Source: Prescottella equi (GTDB lineage Bacteria; Actinomycetota; Actinomycetes; Mycobacteriales; Mycobacteriaceae). Taken from it: DNA of 64,000 nt. The translations under genes and the position numbers were made by a program. The notes beneath the pieces were generated by a model. It made no database searches. It worked only from the letters and a program-made list of their open reading frames with translations, and was not told the origin of the DNA. Within the stretch, counting starts at the first letter, position 1. Each line of letters opens with the position of its first letter. The stretch is taken from the NCBI RefSeq assembly GCF_002094305.1, contig NZ_LWTX01000007.1, positions 207,798-271,797 on the forward strand. The letters are read 5' to 3'. Positions 44,368 through 53,100 of this stretch are shown here, piece after piece.

Positions 44368-46013
44368 CGACGCAGGTCGCTCCCACCACGCAGGCCGTCC
44401 GGCCCACGGATGCGGGGGCCGCCGATCCACTCGCAGGCACGTGGAACCTCACCCGCCTGGCGCTGCGGGTCGACCGGATCCGCCTGCCCGCGTGGGTGAT
44501 CGCGATAGGCGGATCGACGGTGCTGCTGGCGTCTAGCTACCAGACCCTCTACCCCACCGCCGAGTCGCGCCAGGCGCGGGCGGCGCTGATCGAATCGCCG
44601 GCCGCCACGGCTCTCGCCGGTCCGGGTTACGGACTCTCGGATTACACGCTCGGCGCGATGGTCGCCAACGAGATCGCGGGTATTTCGATGATCGCGGTCG
44701 CGATCATGTCGGTGCTGCTCGTGACGCTGCACCTGCGCACCGAGGAGGAGACCGGACGCGCCGAGATGCTGCGCTCGGGCGTCGTCGGCCGGTTCGCGCC
44801 GATCACGTCGGGTCTCGCGGTGGTGCTGCTGGCGAACCTGTCGATCGGGTTGATCCTCGGCCTGGGACTGACCGCGGTCGGTCTGCCGGCGTTGGGGTCC
44901 TGGAACCTCGCTGCGGGCGTGTTCATGGTGGGCCTCGCGTTCGGCGCGACGTCGGCACTGTTCTCCCAGGTCACCGAGCATGCCCACACCGCAAGCGGAT
45001 TGGGGCTCGTGGCAGTCGCCGTCGCCTACCTGCTGCGCGCGGTCGGCGACGTCCGCGCCAAGGAGGACGGCAGCGTGTGGTCCTGGCTGTCGCCCATCGG
45101 TTGGGCGCAATCCACGCGCGCCTACGTCGACGAGCGGTGGTGGCCGCTGCTGCTGGGGATCGCTGCGGTGGTCGTCGGCGTCGTGCTGGCGTATGCGGTG
45201 GTGGGGCGGCGCGACGTCGGGGCCGGTCTGGTGGCGCCGCGCGGCGGGCGGCCGCGCGCGAGTGGTGCGCTGACCGGGATCACGGCGCTGACGGTGCGGA
45301 TGCAGCGAAACCAGATCGCCGCGTGGGCCATCGGGGTCGCGGCGCTGGCCTTCCCGATCGGCGCGCTGGGCCAACAGGTGGCCGACTTCGTCGACCAGGA
45401 TCCGCGGCTCGCCGACCTGCTGCCGGGCGGCGAGGGCAACGCCGCACAGGGAGCGTTCGCGCTGTATCTGGTGTTCCTGGCGATCATGGCGTGCATGTAC
45501 GCGATGACCGCGGTGCAGTCGGCGCGGAACGAGGAGACGTCGGGCCGGGCCGAGGACGTGCTGTCGAGCCCGGTGTCGCGGTGGCGGTGGCTCGGCGCGC
45601 AGTTGGTGGTGATCTCGGTGGCGACGGCCCTGATCGTGCTCGCCGCCGGCGCGGCGATGGGCGTCACCGCGGCCGCGACACTGCACGACGGCTCGATGTT
45701 CGGTCGGCTCGTGGGCTCCGCCGCGAACTTCCTGCCCGCGACGCTCACTGTGATCGCACTGACCGCGGCGGTGTACGCGTGGTTCCCGCGGCTGCTGGCG
45801 GTGGTGTGGGTGTATCTCGGCTACGCGCTGGTGATCGGGATGTTCCTCGAGGTGTTGCCCGACTGGACCGGCTGGGCGTCGCCGTTCCACTTCACCCCCA
45901 ACCTGCCGGCCGACGAGTTCGACATCGTGCCGTTGATCGTCCTGCTCGTGATCGCCGCCGCGTTGTACGCGCTGGCGCTGCTGGGTTTCCGTCGCCGCGA
46001 CATCCAGTCCTGA
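44364..46013 (+). CDS. ABC-2 type exporter permease, polyketide-antibiotic exporter family
   Basis: A 549-residue membrane protein with about 12 helices in two homologous halves. Each half has the E-x-E-rich cytoplasmic motif: [20 protein letters not shown] near 125 and [20 protein letters not shown] near 388. These features mark the TnrB3/exporter-of-polyketide-antibiotics type, where two half-permeases are fused. ATG at 44364 overlaps the ATPase stop (ATGA). The aminotransferase gene follows by 15 bp and may be cotranscribed. Confidence 0.88.
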   Translation: MTTQVAPTTQAVRPTDAGAADPLAGTWNLTRLALRVDRIRLPAWVIAIGGSTVLLASSYQTLYPTAESRQARAALIESPAATALAGPGYGLSDYTLGAMVANEIAGISMIAVAIMSVLLVTLHLRTEEETGRAEMLRSGVVGRFAPITSGLAVVLLANLSIGLILGLGLTAVGLPALGSWNLAAGVFMVGLAFGATSALFSQVTEHAHTASGLGLVAVAVAYLLRAVGDVRAKEDGSVWSWLSPIGWAQSTRAYVDERWWPLLLGIAAVVVGVVLAYAVVGRRDVGAGLVAPRGGRPRASGALTGITALTVRMQRNQIAAWAIGVAALAFPIGALGQQVADFVDQDPRLADLLPGGEGNAAQGAFALYLVFLAIMACMYAMTAVQSARNEETSGRAEDVLSSPVSRWRWLGAQLVVISVATALIVLAAGAAMGVTAAATLHDGSMFGRLVGSAANFLPATLTVIALTAAVYAWFPRLLAVVWVYLGYALVIGMFLEVLPDWTGWASPFHFTPNLPADEFDIVPLIVLLVIAAALYALALLGFRRRDIQS

Positions 46014-46028
46014 CAACGGGAGGTCGAC

Positions 46029-47381
46029 GTGCCCGACATCGAATATCGACTCCCCCAGCAGCTCCGACTGGGCACGGAACTCCCCGGGCCGCGGTCCCTC
46101 GCCCTCGCCGCCCGTCGGCGTGCCGCGGTCGGGGCCTGCGTGGGGTCGTCGGTCCCGGTGTACGCGGTGGACGCTGACGGCGGCGTCATCGTCGACGTCG
46201 ACGGCAACTCGCTGATCGATTTCGGCTCCGGCATCGCGGTCACCGGCGCCGGGGCGTCCAACACCGCGGTCGCCGCGGCCGTCCGGGAGCAGGCGGCGCG
46301 GTTCACCCACACGTGCTTCATGGTGACGCCGTACGAGGAATACGTAGCCGTGTGCGAGCGGCTCGTCGCGCTCACGCCCGGCGACCACGACAAGCGAGCG
46401 GTGCTGTTCAATTCCGGCGCCGAGGCCGTCGAGAACGCCGTCAAGATCGCCCGGCACGCGACCGGCCGCGACGCCGTCGTCGCCTTCGATCACGCGTACC
46501 ACGGCCGCACCAATCTCACGATGGCGCTGACGGCGAAGAACCTGCCGTACAAGGACGGGTTCGGCCCGTTCGTCCCCGAGGTGTACCGGATGCCGATGTC
46601 GTATCCGTTCCGCGAGCCTCCGAATCCGGACGGCAGCGCGGTCACCGGCGACCAGGCCGCGCACCGCGCAATCGATTTGATGGACAAGCAGATCGGTGCA
46701 CGCCGGATCGCGGCGATCGTCCTCGAGCCGATCCAGGGTGAGGGCGGATTCATCGTGCCTGCGTCGGGTTTCGTGCCGACGCTCGTCGCGTGGGCGCGCG
46801 CCAACGGGATCGTGTTCGTGGCCGACGAAGTGCAGACCGGCTTCGCCCGCACCGGCGCATGGTTCGCGTGCGAGCACGAGGACGTGGTCCCGGATCTGAT
46901 GACGCTCGCGAAGGGCATCGCGTCGGGCATGCCGCTGTCCGCGGTGGTCGGTCGCGCCGACCTGATCGACGAGGTGCACACGGGCGGCCTCGGCGGCACG
47001 TACGGAGGGAACCCGGTCGCGTGCGCCGCCGCGCTGGCGACGCTCGACCAGATGCGCGACCTCGATCTCTGCGGCCGGGCACGCCACATCGAGGAAATTG
47101 CCCGGCCGCGACTGCAGGCACTCGCCGACGACGTCGACATCGTCGGCGAGGTCCGTGGCCGCGGCGCGATGCTCGCGCTCGAATTCGTCCGCCCCGGCAC
47201 CCGCGAACCAAACCCGGAGGCCACCCGGGAGATCGCTGCGCGGGCACTCGAACGCGGTGTCGTCGTACTCACCTGCGGTACCTACGGCAACGTCATTCGT
47301 CTGCTGCCGCCGCTGGTGATTCCCGATGATCTCCTCGTCGACGGACTCGACATCCTCGGTGCCGCCGTGCGTGCAAGCTGA
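46029..47381 (+). CDS. gabT: class III aminotransferase, 4-aminobutyrate (GabT) type
   Basis: A 450-residue PLP enzyme. VDVDGNSLIDFGSGIAVTGAG near the N-terminus, FNSGAEAVENAVKIARHATG (phosphate loop), AFDHAYHGRTN, PIQGEGGFIVP and VFVADEVQTGFARTG (PLP Asp) are present. The PLP lysine is in TLAKGIASGMPLSAVVG. It most resembles 4-aminobutyrate-2-oxoglutarate transaminase, giving succinate semialdehyde and glutamate; other omega-amino acids are possible. GTG at 46029 has GGGAGGT six bases upstream. No gabD lies beside it. It may be cotranscribed with the ABC exporter. Confidence 0.9.
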   Translation: MPDIEYRLPQQLRLGTELPGPRSLALAARRRAAVGACVGSSVPVYAVDADGGVIVDVDGNSLIDFGSGIAVTGAGASNTAVAAAVREQAARFTHTCFMVTPYEEYVAVCERLVALTPGDHDKRAVLFNSGAEAVENAVKIARHATGRDAVVAFDHAYHGRTNLTMALTAKNLPYKDGFGPFVPEVYRMPMSYPFREPPNPDGSAVTGDQAAHRAIDLMDKQIGARRIAAIVLEPIQGEGGFIVPASGFVPTLVAWARANGIVFVADEVQTGFARTGAWFACEHEDVVPDLMTLAKGIASGMPLSAVVGRADLIDEVHTGGLGGTYGGNPVACAAALATLDQMRDLDLCGRARHIEEIARPRLQALADDVDIVGEVRGRGAMLALEFVRPGTREPNPEATREIAARALERGVVVLTCGTYGNVIRLLPPLVIPDDLLVDGLDILGAAVRAS

Positions 47382-47413
47382 CGGAGCGTCGGCCGAGGAA
47401 CGCTGTGGCCGCT

Positions 47414-50014
47414 CTACAGGTACGGCGCTGCCACCAACCCCAGTTCCGCATCCGTCGCGAGGAGTCGGTGGTGTGGCAGCACGCGAACCGTATACCCCAC
47501 CGATCCGGAGACCGGCAGCGGCGTGAGAGCCTCGAACACCTCGCCGAGACCGTCCGTCCCGGTGTGCGCCATCGGCACGGTCGTGACATCGGTGAGGTCG
47601 TCGTTCGGCCCCACCCGTCCGAGCACCGCCTGCACCACGACGTCCTGCGGTGACAGGCCGCCGAGGCGGACGAATGCCCTCAGCGACAGATCGGCGCCGA
47701 TCTCCGGGTCGTCGGGCAGCCCGGCACTGTCGACCTGCGCCACCTGCACACCCGGCCACGCGGACTCCACGCGCCGCCGATACCCGGCCACCTCGCGGGC
47801 ACCGGAGAAGTTGTCGGGCAGCACGTTTCGGGAGGCGATCGCGGCCGGGGCGTAGTACTCGACGGCGTAGTCGCGCACCATCCGCGACGCCAACACCTTC
47901 GGCCCGAGGGTCTGCAGGGTGTGCCGCACCATCTCGATCCAGCGGGTCGGCAGGTTGTGCTCGTCGCGGTCGTAGAACCGTGGCAGCACAGACCGCTCGA
48001 GCAGCTCGTACATCGCGGTGGCCTCGAGGTCGTCGCGGCGGACCTCGTCGACGACGCCGTCCGCGGTCGGGATGGCCCAGCCGTTCTCGCCGTCGAACAT
48101 CTCGTCCCACCACCCGTCACGGATGGACAGGTTGAGGCCGCCGTTGAGCGCCGACTTCATGCCCGACGTCCCGCACGCCTCGAGGGGGCGCAGCGGATTG
48201 TTGAGCCACACGTCGCAGCCCCAGTACAGGTAGCGAGCCATCGAGATGTCGTAGTCGGGCAGGAACACGATCCGATGCCGGACGTCGTGCTGGTCGGCGA
48301 ACCGCACCACCTGCTGGATCAGCGCCTTGCCGCCCTCGTCGGCGGGGTGACTCTTACCGGCGACCACCAACTGCACCGGACGCTCGTCGTCGAGCAGCAG
48401 TGCCTTCAGCCGCTCTGGGTCGCGCAGCATCAGGGTCAGGCGCTTGTACGTCGGCACCCGGCGCGCGAAGCCGACGGTGAGCACGTTCGGGTCGAACACC
48501 TCTGCGGTCCAGGAGAGTTCGGCCTCGGTGGCGCCGCGTTCGAGCCACGACGCCCGGACTCGGCGGCGCACCTCGTCCACCAGCTGCGCCCGCAGCGTAT
48601 TCCGCGTGGACCACAGTTCGGCCGGGTCGATTTCGCGCAGCCGCTCCCAGCCGCGGGCCTCCTCGAGCATGTCGGGCCCGACGAGGCGCCGCCCGAGGTC
48701 CATCCATTCGCGCGCCGCCCACGTCGGCGCGTGCACGCCGTTGGTGACCGACCCGATCGGCACCTCCGCGGCGTCGAAGCCGGGCCACAACGACTCGAAC
48801 ATCTCCCGGCTCACCTCGCCGTGCAGCTTCGAGACACCGTTGGCGCGCTGGCCGAGGCGAAGGCCCATGTGCGCCATGTTGAACACGCCGGGGTCGTTCT
48901 CGCAGCCGAGGGCCAGGATCCGGTCCACGGCCAGACCGGGCAGCAGCGTCGAATCGCGTTCGCCCTCGTTCCCGCCGAAGTAGCGGCGGACCAGGTCCAC
49001 CGGGAACCGGTCGATGCCGGCCGGGACAGGGGTGTGCGTGGTGAACACCGTGCCGGCGCGGACCGCGGCGAGCGCCGCGTCGAAGTCCAGTCCGGCGCCG
49101 GTGACGAGTTCCCGGATGCGCTCGAGGCCGAGGAAACCGGCATGCCCCTCGTTCATGTGGAACACCTCGGGGTCGGCGAGCCCGTGTGCGCGGGTGTAGG
49201 CGCGCACCGCACGGACGCCGCCGACGCCGGCGAGGATCTCCTGCTTGATCCGGTGATCCTGGTCGCCGCCGTAGAGCCGGTCGGTCACCGCGCGCAGCTC
49301 CGGATCGTTCTCGGCGATGTCGGAGTCGAGCAGCAGCAGGGGAACCCGCCCGACCTGCGCGATCCACACGCGGGCCCGCAGTACCCGGCCTCCGGGCATA
49401 GCGACGTGCACGAGCACCGGAGCGCCCGCGCCGCCGTCACCGCTTCTCTCCGTCAGGAGTCGCAGCGGCAGACCCTGCGGATCGTGCGCCGGATAGTGCT
49501 CGGCCTGCCAACCGTCCGGGGTGAGCGACTGGCGGAAATACCCGGAGCGGTACAGCAGCCCGACGCCGATCAGCGGCAGACCCAGATCCGACGCCGCCTT
49601 CAGGTGATCGCCCGCGAGGATGCCGAGGCCGCCCGAATAGTTGGGCAGCACCTCGGTGACACCGAACTCCATCGAGAAGTAGGCGATGCCGGTCGCGAGT
49701 TCAGCGCCCTTGTCGAGCTGGTCCTGATACCACCGTGGCCGCGTCAGGTAGTCGTCGAGATCCGCGGCCGCGCGGTCCAGATCGGCCAGGAACACCGGGT
49801 CGACCGCCAGTTCGTCGAGCCGGTACGGATCCACCTCGCCAAGCATGCGGACCGGGTCGTTGCGGACCGCGACCCACAGTTCGGGATCGATCGACGCGAA
49901 CAGGTCCTGCGTCGGCGGATGCCACGACCACCGCAGGTTGGTCGACAGGGTTCCCAGTGCCGCGAGACGCTCGGGCAGATGGGCACGGACGGTGAAACGA
50001 CGCAGGGCTTTCAC
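47414..50014 (-). CDS. glgP: alpha-glucan phosphorylase (maltodextrin/glycogen)
   Basis: Phosphorolyses alpha-1,4-glucan ends to glucose 1-phosphate. The 866-residue, actinobacterial-type enzyme has YFSMEFGVTEVLPNYSGGLG near 110, EVFHMNEGHAGFLGL, FTTHTPVPAGIDRFP, FARRVPTYKRLTLM and the PLP-binding segment RPLEACGTSGMKSALNGG (Lys). The start is GTG 50014 (VKALRRFTVRAH), the usual N-terminus; TAGTGT lies 7 bases upstream. An ATG six codons earlier would fall within that promoter. Convergent with gabT and divergent in effect from glgE, which lies 1 kb away. Rv1328 orthologue. Confidence 0.95.
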   Translation of the reverse strand: MKALRRFTVRAHLPERLAALGTLSTNLRWSWHPPTQDLFASIDPELWVAVRNDPVRMLGEVDPYRLDELAVDPVFLADLDRAAADLDDYLTRPRWYQDQLDKGAELATGIAYFSMEFGVTEVLPNYSGGLGILAGDHLKAASDLGLPLIGVGLLYRSGYFRQSLTPDGWQAEHYPAHDPQGLPLRLLTERSGDGGAGAPVLVHVAMPGGRVLRARVWIAQVGRVPLLLLDSDIAENDPELRAVTDRLYGGDQDHRIKQEILAGVGGVRAVRAYTRAHGLADPEVFHMNEGHAGFLGLERIRELVTGAGLDFDAALAAVRAGTVFTTHTPVPAGIDRFPVDLVRRYFGGNEGERDSTLLPGLAVDRILALGCENDPGVFNMAHMGLRLGQRANGVSKLHGEVSREMFESLWPGFDAAEVPIGSVTNGVHAPTWAAREWMDLGRRLVGPDMLEEARGWERLREIDPAELWSTRNTLRAQLVDEVRRRVRASWLERGATEAELSWTAEVFDPNVLTVGFARRVPTYKRLTLMLRDPERLKALLLDDERPVQLVVAGKSHPADEGGKALIQQVVRFADQHDVRHRIVFLPDYDISMARYLYWGCDVWLNNPLRPLEACGTSGMKSALNGGLNLSIRDGWWDEMFDGENGWAIPTADGVVDEVRRDDLEATAMYELLERSVLPRFYDRDEHNLPTRWIEMVRHTLQTLGPKVLASRMVRDYAVEYYAPAAIASRNVLPDNFSGAREVAGYRRRVESAWPGVQVAQVDSAGLPDDPEIGADLSLRAFVRLGGLSPQDVVVQAVLGRVGPNDDLTDVTTVPMAHTGTDGLGEVFEALTPLPVSGSVGYTVRVLPHHRLLATDAELGLVAAPYL

Positions 50015-50021
50015 GCCGCGA

Positions 50022-50027
50022 ACACTA
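50022..50027 (-). promoter_or_regulatory. -10 box TAGTGT of glgP, leaderless
   Basis: The minus-strand TAGTGT ends 7 bases before GTG 50014. It decides between this GTG and the ATG at 50032, which would lie upstream of the transcript. Confidence 0.6.
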
Positions 50028-50078
50028 CCCATGTTCGAGTCCGGTGACGCGCCGAGTCGGGCACCGCCCGTACCGCGA

Positions 50079-50687
50079 TCAGGTCCGCCAGACGGCGGTG
50101 AATTCGTACCAGGGTCCACCCAGGTGCGTCGCGGAGAAGTCGTCGAATCCCGCCGGTGTCCCGTCCGGCGAATAGGCCCACCCGGAACTCGTCGAGATTC
50201 CGAGACCGCCGGCGTCGACGAAGTAGACGGCACCACCGGCGTCCTTGCGCACGTAGTGGAAGTCGAAACGGCCGATCTCGACGTCCTGACGAGACGGGTC
50301 GGGTGAGGCGAGGACCTCGATCGCGACCCGTTCGAAATCCGGCCGCAGGTCGTCGAAGCTCGGCGGCGGGAAGAGCCGGACACCGGCCACGGCTGCGATC
50401 ACGATCGCGGGCGCAGCCAGGACCCACCAGGACCAGCGCCGGTCCCGACCCACGAAGTACAAGGTGCGGATCGCCCACACCAGGCCCGCGACGAGGAGGA
50501 CGAGGATCGCTGCGCCACCGAAGAGCAGCGGATCGGCCCACCGCGCGTCCTCGAATCTCGACGGCCACCAGTCGTAGTGGATGCACACGAGGACACCGAC
50601 GGCGACGCCGACGATCGCGGCGAGGACTCGGCCCGGCGGCCTGCTGTGGACATCGGCGTCTTCGGCGCCACCCCGCAATTCCCCCAT
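50079..50687 (-). CDS. two-helix membrane protein, unknown
   Basis: A 202-residue protein with two hydrophobic segments near the N-terminal half (VLAAIVGVAVGVLVCIHY, LLFGGAAILVLLVAGLVWAI) and a third (SWWVLAAPAIVIAAVAGV). A soluble C-terminal half of about 90 residues follows (FDDLRPDFERVAIEVLASP, GRFDFHYVRKDAGGAVYF). I do not recognise the family. The ATG at 50687 follows TACCGT by 6 bases. It lies between glgP and the 22-residue peptide gene, all three reading on the minus strand, but the hairpin at 50713-50757 separates it from the peptide gene. Any tie to glucan metabolism is only positional. Confidence 0.75.
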   Translation of the reverse strand: MGELRGGAEDADVHSRPPGRVLAAIVGVAVGVLVCIHYDWWPSRFEDARWADPLLFGGAAILVLLVAGLVWAIRTLYFVGRDRRWSWWVLAAPAIVIAAVAGVRLFPPPSFDDLRPDFERVAIEVLASPDPSRQDVEIGRFDFHYVRKDAGGAVYFVDAGGLGISTSSGWAYSPDGTPAGFDDFSATHLGGPWYEFTAVWRT

Positions 50688-50693
50688 GCAACG

Positions 50694-50699
50694 ACGGTA
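50694..50699 (-). promoter_or_regulatory. -10 box TACCGT of the 50079-50687 gene, leaderless
   Basis: The minus-strand TACCGT ends 6 bases before the ATG at 50687, just after the terminator of the peptide gene. Confidence 0.55.
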
Positions 50700-50712
50700 C
50701 CGACGCACGAGG

Positions 50713-50757
50713 GCGCCCTCCGGTTCCGTCGACGGTGGAGACGGAACCGGAGGGCGC
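50713..50757 (-). terminator. strong terminator of the small peptide gene
   Basis: Perfect 18-bp arms (GCGCCCTCCGGTTCCGTC and complement) around a 9-base loop, 45 bases after the peptide stop codon. No other gene ends here on either strand, so the terminator marks the end of an independent short transcript. Confidence 0.85.
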
Positions 50758-50802
50758 GGTGACTACTTGCCTGCTACTTCCTGTCGACTGGACTGCCGGC
50801 TG

Positions 50803-50871
50803 CTACAGCCCCCCGAGCAGCAGATGGAGCAGTCCTCCGACGAGGTCGATCAATCCGGCGACGAGTCCCAT
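50803..50871 (-). CDS. 22-residue hydrophobic peptide gene
   Basis: A complete small gene: ATG at 50871, 22 codons, TAG at 50803. The peptide starts MGLVAGLIDLVGG and ends HLLLGGL. More than half of its residues are Leu, Val or Ile, with one Asp and one His, and Gly spread through it, so it could form a membrane-active amphipathic helix. AAAGG lies 7 bases before the ATG, TACCGT (50924-50929) fits a -10 box giving a leader of about 45 nt, and a perfect terminator follows. It is too short for usual gene finders. No known family is recognised; toxin, membrane regulator or leader peptide are all possible. Together with the next gene it fills the gap between glgP and glgE. Confidence 0.6.
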   Translation of the reverse strand: MGLVAGLIDLVGGLLHLLLGGL

Positions 50872-50923
50872 ACGGTTACCTTTCGGTCCGGCTTCGTTCG
50901 AAGCGTCGAGTAGTACGCCGTGA

Positions 50924-50929
50924 ACGGTA
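50924..50929 (-). promoter_or_regulatory. candidate -10 box TACCGT of the small peptide gene
   Basis: The minus-strand TACCGT would start transcription near 50917, leaving about 45 nt before the ATG at 50871 with a good AAAGG binding site. No clear -35 box was seen. The remaining 50930-51031 stretch holds no visible gene. Confidence 0.4.
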
Positions 50930-51031
50930 TTCGGGACGAATTGCCCCGAAGTTGCCGCGAGTAAACGAGCCGTAAAGTCGATCTCACCGATTTCTCGGTC
51001 CGCGATCCCGACGCCACGCGAGCCGCTGAAC

Positions 51032-51037
51032 TACCGT
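51032..51037 (+). promoter_or_regulatory. candidate -10 box TACCGT of glgE
   Basis: TACCGT here would start transcription near 51044, giving a leader of about 47 nt to the GTG at 51091, which has CGGAG five bases upstream. A TTG at 51037 would overlap the box and so is disfavoured. Confidence 0.4.
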
Positions 51038-51090
51038 TGATCCGTCACCTCGACGCTGTCCCCGGACAGTCGCAGCCGAACGGAGTACGT

Positions 51091-53100
51091 GTGCCAGGTC
51101 GCCTCGCCATCGACGATGTGCTGCCCTCGATCGACGGCGGCCGGTTCCCGGCCAAGGCCGTGGTCGGCGAGGTGTTCCCCGTGTCCGCGACGGTGTGGCG
51201 CGAGGGCCACGACGCGGTCGCGGCGACGCTCGTCGTCGAGGGGCCCGGAGGTTCTGCAGAAACGCTGCGGATTCCCATGCATTCCGGCCACGTTCTCGAT
51301 GCCTTCCACGCGTCGTTCGCACCGACGTCGGTCGGTACCTGGACGTACCGGATCGAGGCGTGGGGCGATCCGATCCAGACGTGGCGCAACGCGGTCGAGG
51401 CCAAGCTCGCCGTCGGCCAGGGGCCCGCAGACCTCGCGAACGACCTGGAGGTGGGCGCGCGCCTGTTCGAACGGGCCGCCGACGGCGCCCAGGACTCGGA
51501 CCGCAGCCGACTCCTCGGCGTCGCGTCCGCACTTCGGTCCGAGCGGCAGCTGCCGGTCCGGGTCGCGCCGGCCTTCTCGGTGGAAGTGGCCGAGGCGCTG
51601 CGGATCCGGCCGCTGCGCGAACTGGTGACGGCGTCGCGTACGTACGACGTCGTCGTCGACCGCCGACGCGCCCTGTTCGGGTCCTGGTACGAGTTCTTCC
51701 CCCGCTCGACCGGTGGCTGGGACGAGCACGGCGCACCACGGCACGGTACCTTCGCGACCGCGGCCGCGGATCTGCCGCGGATCGCCGCGATGGGCTTCGA
51801 CGTGGTGTACCTGCCGCCGATCCACCCGATCGGCGAGGTGAACCGCAAGGGCCCCAACAACGCCCTGACGGCCGGCCCGGACGACGTCGGGTCCCCGTGG
51901 GCGATCGGATCGGCCGACGGTGGGCACGACGCGATCCACCCGCGGCTGGGCTCCGAATCCGACTTCGAGTCGTTCGTGGCCGAGGCCGGACGCCTCGGTC
52001 TCGAGGTGGCGCTTGACCTCGCGCTGCAGTGCGCCCCCGACCATCCCTGGGCGGCCGCGCATCCCGAGTGGTTCACGGTGTTGCCGGACGGCACCATCGC
52101 GTACGCCGAAAACCCTCCGAAGAAGTACCAGGACATCTATCCGCTCGACTTCGATCACGATCCGGACGGGCTGCATGCCGAGGTGCTGCGCGTCGTCCGG
52201 CACTGGGTCCGGCTGGGCGTGAAGATCTTCCGGGTCGACAATCCGCACACCAAGCCGCCGAGTCTGTGGGAGTGGCTGATCGCCGAGGTCAAACGCACCG
52301 ACCCCGACGTGCTGTTCCTGTCGGAAGCGTTCACCCGTCCGGCCCGGCTCTACGGGTTGGCGAAACGCGGCTTCACGCAGTCGTACACGTACTTCACGTG
52401 GCGGGTGCACAAATGGGAACTCACCGAGTTCGGCAACGAGATCGCGGCCAAGGCCGACGAGGCCCGTCCCAACCTGTTCGTGAACACGCCGGACATCCTG
52501 CACGAGAGTCTGCAGCACGGCGGGCCCGGGATGTTCGCGATCCGGGCGGCACTCGCCGCCACGCTGTCGCCCACGTGGGGCGTGTACTCGGGGTACGAGT
52601 TGTTCGAACACGTCGCGGTCCGCCCGGGCAGCGAGGAGTACCTCGATTCGGAGAAGTACCAGTTGCGTCCGCGCGACTTCGCCGGCGCCCGTGCGCGTGG
52701 CGAGTCACTCGAACCGTGGATCGCGACGCTCAACCGCGTCCGGCGCGCGCATCCGGCGCTGCAGCAACTGAGGAACCTGCATTTCCACCACGTCGACAAC
52801 GACGCACTGCTGGCGTACTCGAAGTTCGACCCGGTCACGGGCGATGCGGTGCTCACCGTCGTCAATCTCGACCCGTTCGGGGCGCAGCAGGGATTCGTCG
52901 CGCTGGACATGCCCGCGATCGGGCGTGACTGGCACGATCACCTGTCCGTGCACGACAAGGTCAGCGGCGAGCAGTACGAGTGGGGGCAGCACAACTTCGT
53001 CCGCCTCGAGCCGTGGCGCGCGTGCGCACACATCCTGACGCTGCCGCACATCCCGTTCGATGCCCGACGCCGCCTCGCCGACCGGGAACACAACCCGTGA
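51091..53100 (+). CDS. glgE: alpha-1,4-glucan:maltose-1-phosphate maltosyltransferase GlgE
   Basis: Transfers maltose from maltose 1-phosphate onto alpha-1,4-glucan chains; GH13_3. The N-terminal [11 protein letters not shown] and [20 protein letters not shown] are typical. [20 protein letters not shown] and [15 protein letters not shown] follow, then the nucleophile Asp in [16 protein letters not shown] and the acid Glu in [10 protein letters not shown]. 669 residues from GTG 51091. The TTG at 51037 would add 18 residues. In mycobacteria loss of GlgE is lethal through maltose 1-phosphate build-up. It overlaps glgB by GTGA. Rv1327c orthologue. Confidence 0.95.
   Translation: MPGRLAIDDVLPSIDGGRFPAKAVVGEVFPVSATVWREGHDAVAATLVVEGPGGSAETLRIPMHSGHVLDAFHASFAPTSVGTWTYRIEAWGDPIQTWRNAVEAKLAVGQGPADLANDLEVGARLFERAADGAQDSDRSRLLGVASALRSERQLPVRVAPAFSVEVAEALRIRPLRELVTASRTYDVVVDRRRALFGSWYEFFPRSTGGWDEHGAPRHGTFATAAADLPRIAAMGFDVVYLPPIHPIGEVNRKGPNNALTAGPDDVGSPWAIGSADGGHDAIHPRLGSESDFESFVAEAGRLGLEVALDLALQCAPDHPWAAAHPEWFTVLPDGTIAYAENPPKKYQDIYPLDFDHDPDGLHAEVLRVVRHWVRLGVKIFRVDNPHTKPPSLWEWLIAEVKRTDPDVLFLSEAFTRPARLYGLAKRGFTQSYTYFTWRVHKWELTEFGNEIAAKADEARPNLFVNTPDILHESLQHGGPGMFAIRAALAATLSPTWGVYSGYELFEHVAVRPGSEEYLDSEKYQLRPRDFAGARARGESLEPWIATLNRVRRAHPALQQLRNLHFHHVDNDALLAYSKFDPVTGDAVLTVVNLDPFGAQQGFVALDMPAIGRDWHDHLSVHDKVSGEQYEWGQHNFVRLEPWRACAHILTLPHIPFDARRRLADREHNP

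Noticed and set aside
44232..48113. Very long open frame (1,293 codons) on the minus strand
   Set aside because: It is antisense to the ABC permease and aminotransferase genes, its composition is His/Arg/Gly/Asp-rich with no domain, and it is explained by high-GC codon bias lacking stops.
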